From positions 62,001 to 126,000 of the forward strand of contig JAIUOW010000002.1 in the NCBI GenBank assembly GCA_020161775.1: DNA of 64,000 nucleotides, given 5' to 3'. The notes below the pieces were generated by a model that saw only the letters and a list, made by a program, of their open reading frames with translations, was not told the DNA's origin and made no database searches. This document shows positions 59,727 through 64,000 of the stretch, piece by piece; the first letter of the stretch is position 1; every line of letters starts with the position of its first letter. The position numbers were made by a program, and so were the translations under genes. Source of the stretch: Pseudomonadota bacterium (lineage in GTDB: Bacteria > Pseudomonadota > Gammaproteobacteria > Burkholderiales > Burkholderiaceae_C).

Positions 59727-61055
59727 ATGAACAAGCAGGCAATAGCACGTCTGATTCGTGGGGTATGCAGCGCCCTGGTGGCGTTGGCGCTGGTCGCGTG
59801 CGGCGGCGGCGGGGGCACCAAGAACACCGTGGGCATCACGGGTGGCACCGGGGGCACAGGCGGTACAAACGGCACCGGCACCACCACCCTGGCCATTCCT
59901 GTGGTCGTGCAGTACCTGGCGTCCGAACCCGCTGTGATCTACGTCGCCGGCGCACCGGGCGCGACGCGCTCCAACGTCAGCTTTCGCTTGCTGGACGCAT
60001 TGAACCAGGCCGTGGCAGGCCGCACCGTGCTGCTGCAATTGGTGGACGCATCCAGTGGCGCAAGCCTGCAAAATGCCGCTGCGGACGGCGGGTTGCGGCT
60101 GGTCAGTGATGTTGACGGGCGGGTAACAGCGGGGGTGCTGTCAGGTTCGGTGCCTGGTGCCGTACGCGTGCGCGCGACAGTGGTTGACTTTCCGTTGGTG
60201 GCCGCGGTTTCGCAGGAACTGACGGTAGCGGTGGGGCGGCCGGCGCAGCGGGCGATGAGCATTTCGCGGACGATCATCAACATTGAAGGTGACAGCCGTG
60301 ATGGCAGCGAAACCCAGTTGACCGTTGCCTTGGCAGACCGCAACGGCAACCCGGTGCCGGACGGCACACAAGTCAACCTGGTGGCGGACGCTGGTGTGCT
60401 GATCCCGGCCAGCTGCGTGACCACCGAGGGCAGTTCGCGCTGCACCGTGACGCTGCGCTCGCAGGGCACGCGCACCGCCAGCGGGCGCGTCACCATCCTT
60501 GCGTACACCCCGGGCGAAGAAGACTTTACCGACATCAACGGCAACAACCGCTGGGACGCCGGCGAAGCGTTTGGTGACCTTGGGCAGGCGTTTCGGGACA
60601 GCAACGAAAACAACACCTATGACGTCGGCGAATTCTTTGTGCCCCGCGCCGGTGCCAGTGTTTGCGGTGGCGGGCTATTGGGCCGCCCCAACACCTGCGA
60701 CGGAGCTTGGGGCGAGGCCGACCTGAGGACCCAGACAGTGGTTGTGTTTGCATCGTCATTTGCAAGCATCGGTGAGCGCACGGGTAGCGCCGCTGAAGGC
60801 TTCATTCGGTTCAAGATTTCTGACCGGAATGGAAACAACATGCCTTTTGGCAGTGCGATTTCTGTGTCGGTCGTGCCTCCCCCAGTTGGCACCACTGCAT
60901 GCAGAGTGGAAAGCCTGCCCACATCTGTGCCTAACCAGGTGGCACCTACCGACGTGCTGGCCCGCCTGTTCGAGTGTTCGGCTGGTGACCTCATCCAGGT
61001 CCAGGTCCGAACCCTCAATGGCGCGGAGACATTCGATAGCTTCCTGCTGAACTGA
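59727..61055 (+). CDS. Ig-like (invasin/Big_1-type) lipoprotein
   Basis: A 442-residue predicted lipoprotein. The signal ALVALALVACGGGGG has lipobox Cys near residue 25, then a Gly/Thr-rich spacer. At least two Ig-like beta domains follow (SNVSFRLLDALNQAVAGRTVLLQLVDASSGAS and ETQLTVALADRNGNPVPDGTQVNLVADAGVLIPASC), then an Asp/Asn-rich segment (DINGNNRWDAGEAFGDLGQAF, SNENNTYDVGEF) that looks like calcium-binding EF-hand-like or dockerin loops. Four or more cysteines may form disulfides. ATG 59727 chosen; 59709 is in frame. Such proteins are often surface adhesins. Being inside a pilus locus makes it a candidate tip or surface component. Confidence 0.8.
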   Translation: MNKQAIARLIRGVCSALVALALVACGGGGGTKNTVGITGGTGGTGGTNGTGTTTLAIPVVVQYLASEPAVIYVAGAPGATRSNVSFRLLDALNQAVAGRTVLLQLVDASSGASLQNAAADGGLRLVSDVDGRVTAGVLSGSVPGAVRVRATVVDFPLVAAVSQELTVAVGRPAQRAMSISRTIINIEGDSRDGSETQLTVALADRNGNPVPDGTQVNLVADAGVLIPASCVTTEGSSRCTVTLRSQGTRTASGRVTILAYTPGEEDFTDINGNNRWDAGEAFGDLGQAFRDSNENNTYDVGEFFVPRAGASVCGGGLLGRPNTCDGAWGEADLRTQTVVVFASSFASIGERTGSAAEGFIRFKISDRNGNNMPFGSAISVSVVPPPVGTTACRVESLPTSVPNQVAPTDVLARLFECSAGDLIQVQVRTLNGAETFDSFLLN

Positions 61056-61056
61056 C

Positions 61057-61704
61057 ATGGCCGCCCCGCCCCGCCCCGCCGTCCAAGCCTCGTTGTGGTA
61101 CCTGGCGCGCGGTCGGCTGGCGCTGGCGGCGGCCATTGTGGTGGTGGCAGGTGGTATTGCGTACTGGGCGCATGCGCGCCATGCCTACGCGCAAGAGGTG
61201 CAGCAGATAGCGCAAAGCAGACTGCAGCGGGCCAGCACCGAACTGGCGGAAGCCGAGGAAGCGCGGGTCCGGCTCGAAGACAATCTGCGCGAATTCGAGT
61301 CGCTGAGCAAGTCGGGCTTTGTCGGTGCACCCGACCGGGTTGCGCTGATCGAGGCGCTGGACCTGGCATCGCGAGCAGTGCCGGGCGCGAACCTGCGCTG
61401 GTCCATCAGCCCGCCCCGGCTGATTGAATCCGTGACCGACCTCAAAACCGGTGCGTCGGCGGCTGAAATCCAGAGCATCCCCATGCGGCTGGAGGCTGAT
61501 TCAGTGCATGAGCGCGAATGGCTGGACCTTCTGGCACGCCTGAGCGCTGCCCGGATGGGCCAGCTGCGTGTGCAAAGCTGTGAATGGGGCGCCAGCTCGC
61601 TGCCCTATGGCCCTGGCACGGTGAGCGTCATGCGCAGCCTGTGCGACGTATTGTGGATTCATGCCCAGCCGCCTGTCTCCGCGGACAAGCCGCCCGGCAA
61701 TTGA
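61057..61704 (+). CDS. PilO/MshJ-like bitopic protein
   Basis: A 215-residue protein: short cytoplasmic start, membrane helix (LALAAAIVVVAGGIAYWA), a heptad-rich coiled coil (AQEVQQIAQSRLQRASTELAEAEEARVRLEDNLREFESL), and a periplasmic alpha/beta domain with two cysteines near the end. That design is shared by PilO, GspM and MshJ, alignment-complex proteins of type IV pili and type II secretion. Sequence similarity is too low to be certain. It starts one base after the Ig-like lipoprotein gene. Confidence 0.7.
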   Translation: MAAPPRPAVQASLWYLARGRLALAAAIVVVAGGIAYWAHARHAYAQEVQQIAQSRLQRASTELAEAEEARVRLEDNLREFESLSKSGFVGAPDRVALIEALDLASRAVPGANLRWSISPPRLIESVTDLKTGASAAEIQSIPMRLEADSVHEREWLDLLARLSAARMGQLRVQSCEWGASSLPYGPGTVSVMRSLCDVLWIHAQPPVSADKPPGN

Positions 61705-61743
61705 ACGGTGTCAGCCAGGCGTCTTTCTGGTTATGCTGTTGCG

Positions 61744-62268
61744 ATGAAGATCAACGCACCGATCCACCGCCTGATGCTGTGGGGGCCGATTGGGGCGATC
61801 ATGGCGACGAATGCCATGGCGCAGGCGCAGGAAATTGGCCGTTTGCTGCTGTCGCCCGCCGAACGCAGCACCGTCGAGCGTGTGCGCGCCAACATCAACG
61901 CGGGCATCAGCACCGAGGGCGCCCCCGTCATCATCCTGCCTGACGAGGTGGCTGCGGTTGCCCGTGCCGAGCCGCAGACGCTCAACGGCTGGGTGCTGCG
62001 CGCCGGCCAGCGCAGCACGGTCTGGGTCAATGGTGAGCCCTATTACCGCTTTGACAATGCTGGCGAAACCCGCCGTGCGCTGCAGGCCAGGGGCCTGCTT
62101 GCCGGACCCGGGCAACCCCCTGGCCTGCCCGGCCAGTTGGCGCTGAAACCCGGACAGACCCGCGACCCTGAAGCGGCCGAGCCTGTTGATCTGTTGCCGC
62201 CCAATGCTTTTCGCAAGAGCGGCACTGGACGAGCGACCCCGGCGGTCGCGCAACCACCCGAGCGCTGA
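61744..62268 (+). CDS. Exported protein, PilP/MshK-like
   Basis: A 174-residue protein with a signal peptide (LMLWGPIGAIMATNAMAQA). The mature part begins AQEIGRLLLSPAERSTVERVRANI, a start pattern common to MshK proteins, followed by LNGWVLRAGQRSTVWVNGEPYYRF, which resembles the small beta domain of PilP/GspC-type proteins. The end is Pro-rich. Position after the PilO-like gene fits MshK. I used ATG 61744; no strong ribosome site. Confidence 0.68.
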   Translation: MKINAPIHRLMLWGPIGAIMATNAMAQAQEIGRLLLSPAERSTVERVRANINAGISTEGAPVIILPDEVAAVARAEPQTLNGWVLRAGQRSTVWVNGEPYYRFDNAGETRRALQARGLLAGPGQPPGLPGQLALKPGQTRDPEAAEPVDLLPPNAFRKSGTGRATPAVAQPPER

Positions 62269-62286
62269 GTTTCTGGAGTATTTGTC

Positions 62287-63150
62287 ATGCATGCAGCATC
62301 ACGCTTGAATCGGCCGTTGACGCAAAGAGGTTTCAGCCTGATCGAGATATCAATTGTGCTGATCATTGCCGGCTTGGCACTTGGTGCCGGATTGGCGGCC
62401 CTGGGGCCCCAAATCCAGATACGCAGGTATGCTGAAACGGAAAAGCAGCTACAGGAAGCGAGCGATCTGATCGTGGCTTTTGCGATGGTCAACCGCAGGT
62501 TGCCCTGTCCGGCGACCGCAGCCAGCAATGGCCGTGAAAGCTTTTGCACCAACGCGACGGGCGCGTGCGGCGCGGAGGCATTTGTACCGCCCGTTGGGAC
62601 GGCCGGCAGCGGCAGGGGGCGTTGCGCGGCCAATCCAAACACGGGGTTCCTGCCTGCGGCAACGCTCGGGTTGGGTGGGCAGCGCAATGACGGCTTGGCT
62701 GTTGATTCGTGGACACAGCCTATTCGATATGTAGTTCCTGATCAACAGAACACGACGACCAACAATGCCGCGACCGCACTTGGCTGCGCGGGCGGCGCGT
62801 CGACTTGCCGACCCTATACCCAAGTAGATGGGCTTCGCAACGCGTACTACGGTCCGGTGAGCACTCCGGGGAGTGATATTTTTGTCTGTGCAACTGCAGT
62901 CGCAGGGGCGAATTGTGGAGCTGTGGCCCAAAGAGCCAACCCTGCCTTTGTTGTCTTTTCTTTTGGCGCCAACCGTAATGCAGCCCCGCCCGCAGTAGGT
63001 GCGGATGAAACCGAAAACACGGATGCTGATCGGGTCTACGCCTGGCGAGAGAGAGATGAGGCGCCGGCCAATGCTTTTGATGATCTGGTCGTCTGGCGAA
63101 CCATGGATCAACTTATCGCCAGAATGCAAGGCAACGGCGTATTGCCGTAG
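62287..63150 (+). CDS. Prepilin-like protein with large C-terminal domain
   Basis: A 287-residue prepilin. The peptidase site is TQRG/FSLIE (cleavage after G15, Glu at mature position 5), followed by ISIVLIIAGLALGAGLAAL. It is much larger than a major pilin, with several Cys residues (MVNRRLPCPATA, GACGAEAF, LGCAGGASTCRPY, VCATAVAGANCG) and a WxQPIRYVVPDQQ segment, features of minor or pseudopilins of the MshO/GspK-H size. It is the only prepilin in the locus, so the major subunit must be encoded elsewhere or beyond the window. Confidence 0.85.
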   Translation: MHAASRLNRPLTQRGFSLIEISIVLIIAGLALGAGLAALGPQIQIRRYAETEKQLQEASDLIVAFAMVNRRLPCPATAASNGRESFCTNATGACGAEAFVPPVGTAGSGRGRCAANPNTGFLPAATLGLGGQRNDGLAVDSWTQPIRYVVPDQQNTTTNNAATALGCAGGASTCRPYTQVDGLRNAYYGPVSTPGSDIFVCATAVAGANCGAVAQRANPAFVVFSFGANRNAAPPAVGADETENTDADRVYAWRERDEAPANAFDDLVVWRTMDQLIARMQGNGVLP

Positions 63151-63165
63151 GCCGAGATTTTGCGC

Positions 63166-63780
63166 ATGTCAGCCCGTGAAGCGATTCTGGTCGTCGAGGA
63201 CGATCCGGCGTTGAAAGACACTTGGGTCGCCGTCTTCGAACAACACGGGTATTGCGTTGTTGCCGCAGGCGATGCAGTTGAGGCGCTTGCTCTGGCCCGC
63301 ACCGACCCCCGCCCCAGCCTCGCCCTGCTCGACCTCGGCCTCCCCCCCCGTCCCGGCGACCCGACTGTTGGCCTGGAACTGCTGCAGCAACTGCTGCTGG
63401 AGCTGCCCAACCTCAAGGTGGTGGTGTTGACCGGGCAGGACGAACCCGCCGTGTGCTGGCGGGCCATCGGCCTGGGGGCGTTTGACTTTCTGGTCAAGCC
63501 TGCCAGCCGCGCCCAGGTGATTGGGGCGCTCCAGCGGGCCTGCATGTTTCTCGAATCCGAGCGCCAGCTCGCCCTCAGCGGGCAAGCCCGCATCACCGTA
63601 ACCGGGCCGGTGGCCGAGGGGGTGCGTGAGTTTGGCGATGCGGCGCAGGAACGGTTGGTGCGTAGCGTGATGGCCGACGCCAATTACAACGTGGCGCAAG
63701 CCGCGCGCCAGCTGGGGCTGTCGCGCGAGCATATGTACTACTTCATCCGCAAATTCGGCATTGAAAGGCAAGCGCCTTGA
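63166..63780 (+). CDS. Response regulator with Fis-type HTH
   Basis: A 204-residue two-component regulator. Receiver: EDD at 11-13, phospho-acceptor D56 in LALLDLGLPP, VVVLTGQD, FLVKPAS. The C-terminus is a Fis-type helix-turn-helix (RSVMADANYNVAQAARQLGLSREHMYYFIRKFGI), without the sigma-54 ATPase domain; this is the ActR/PrrA-like layout. It follows the prepilin gene by 15 bases and overlaps the start of the next gene (TGATG), so the pair is co-expressed, perhaps with the pilus operon. Confidence 0.87.
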   Translation: MSAREAILVVEDDPALKDTWVAVFEQHGYCVVAAGDAVEALALARTDPRPSLALLDLGLPPRPGDPTVGLELLQQLLLELPNLKVVVLTGQDEPAVCWRAIGLGAFDFLVKPASRAQVIGALQRACMFLESERQLALSGQARITVTGPVAEGVREFGDAAQERLVRSVMADANYNVAQAARQLGLSREHMYYFIRKFGIERQAP

Positions 63781-64000
63781 TGTGGCTCCACGAGGCCGCC
63801 GGGATTCTGGTGGCAGCTGGCCTGAGCCTGGGCTTTGCGCTGCTGTGGCTGCGCAACGGCATGCGTCGGCGCCGCCATGTGCTGGACGAGCTCCTGGCCC
63901 TGCGCAAGGTGCTGGAGCAAGACCCCCTGGCGGGCCTGGCGCAATCCGGCGCGCTCGTCCTGCGCCTGGGTCTGCGCGGCATGCGCTGGCAGGGCCATTG
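63780..64000 (+). CDS. Start of a membrane protein, possibly the partner sensor kinase (3' end outside window)
   Basis: About 73 codons are present, from the ATG at 63780 that overlaps the regulator stop. It begins MWLHEAAGILVAAGLSLGFALLWLRNGMRRRRHV, one membrane helix, then a helical stretch LDELLALRKVLEQDPLAGLAQ. The position after a response regulator suggests a sensor histidine kinase, but no kinase motif is inside the window. Confidence 0.5.
   Translation, partial: MWLHEAAGILVAAGLSLGFALLWLRNGMRRRRHVLDELLALRKVLEQDPLAGLAQSGALVLRLGLRGMRWQGH

Overview
The window is about 64 kb of GC-rich, densely coding bacterial chromosome with no rRNA, tRNA, prophage, insertion sequence or CRISPR array that I can see. 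The gene content points to a betaproteobacterium of the Burkholderiales, most likely Comamonadaceae. The supporting evidence is topoisomerase III with a C-terminal SWIB domain, a BMP-type transporter beside hpxZ, a TctDE-like two-component pair, TfpZ and PglL-type pilin genes, and dispersed palindromic repeats of a type I associate with that family. The species call is inference from gene families, not from a search.

Layout. 1-9000: a nitrogen-compound (ureide, biuret or oxalurate type) uptake and catabolic locus. It holds the end of an AtzE/HpxY-like amidase, hpxZ, a complete BMP-type ABC transporter, two BiuH-like cysteine hydrolases and a GntR/FCD regulator, and it is interrupted by several palindromic repeats. 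9000-20500: an MFS exporter, a class C beta-lactamase-like serine hydrolase, topB, a TlpA-like redoxin, a SET-domain methyltransferase, birA, a SPOR protein, a GST and a two-component system. 20600-26000: a MarR regulator, recA-recX behind a LexA box, argC and sucCD.

26092-35997: six genes in one direction encode a CHASE2 Ser/Thr kinase, a PP2C phosphatase, a double-FHA protein, a CHASE2 adenylate cyclase, a metallo-beta-lactamase-fold putative cyclic-nucleotide phosphodiesterase and a GAF-PilB/GspE ATPase. This is the most interesting block: it would join Ser/Thr phosphorylation, a cyclic nucleotide and a pilus or secretion motor in one operon.

36000-43300: a type IV pilin region, partly AT-richer than its surroundings. 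It holds a TPR-glycosyltransferase fusion, pilA with a sigma-54-like promoter, a second glycosyltransferase, a PglL-like O-oligosaccharyltransferase and a TfpZ accessory protein, with moaC in between. Together they suggest glycosylated pili. 43261-50323: housekeeping and small conserved genes (BepA-like protease, TerC with a candidate yybP-ykoY manganese riboswitch, DUF1289 protein, YaeQ, purB, GST).

50343-63150: a tightly overlapping MSHA-like pilus/type II secretion locus (MshM, MshL secretin, MshN, MshE, MshG, bitopic PilN/PilO-like proteins, an Ig-like lipoprotein and a large prepilin). It is followed by a Fis-type response regulator and the start of a membrane protein that runs off the end.
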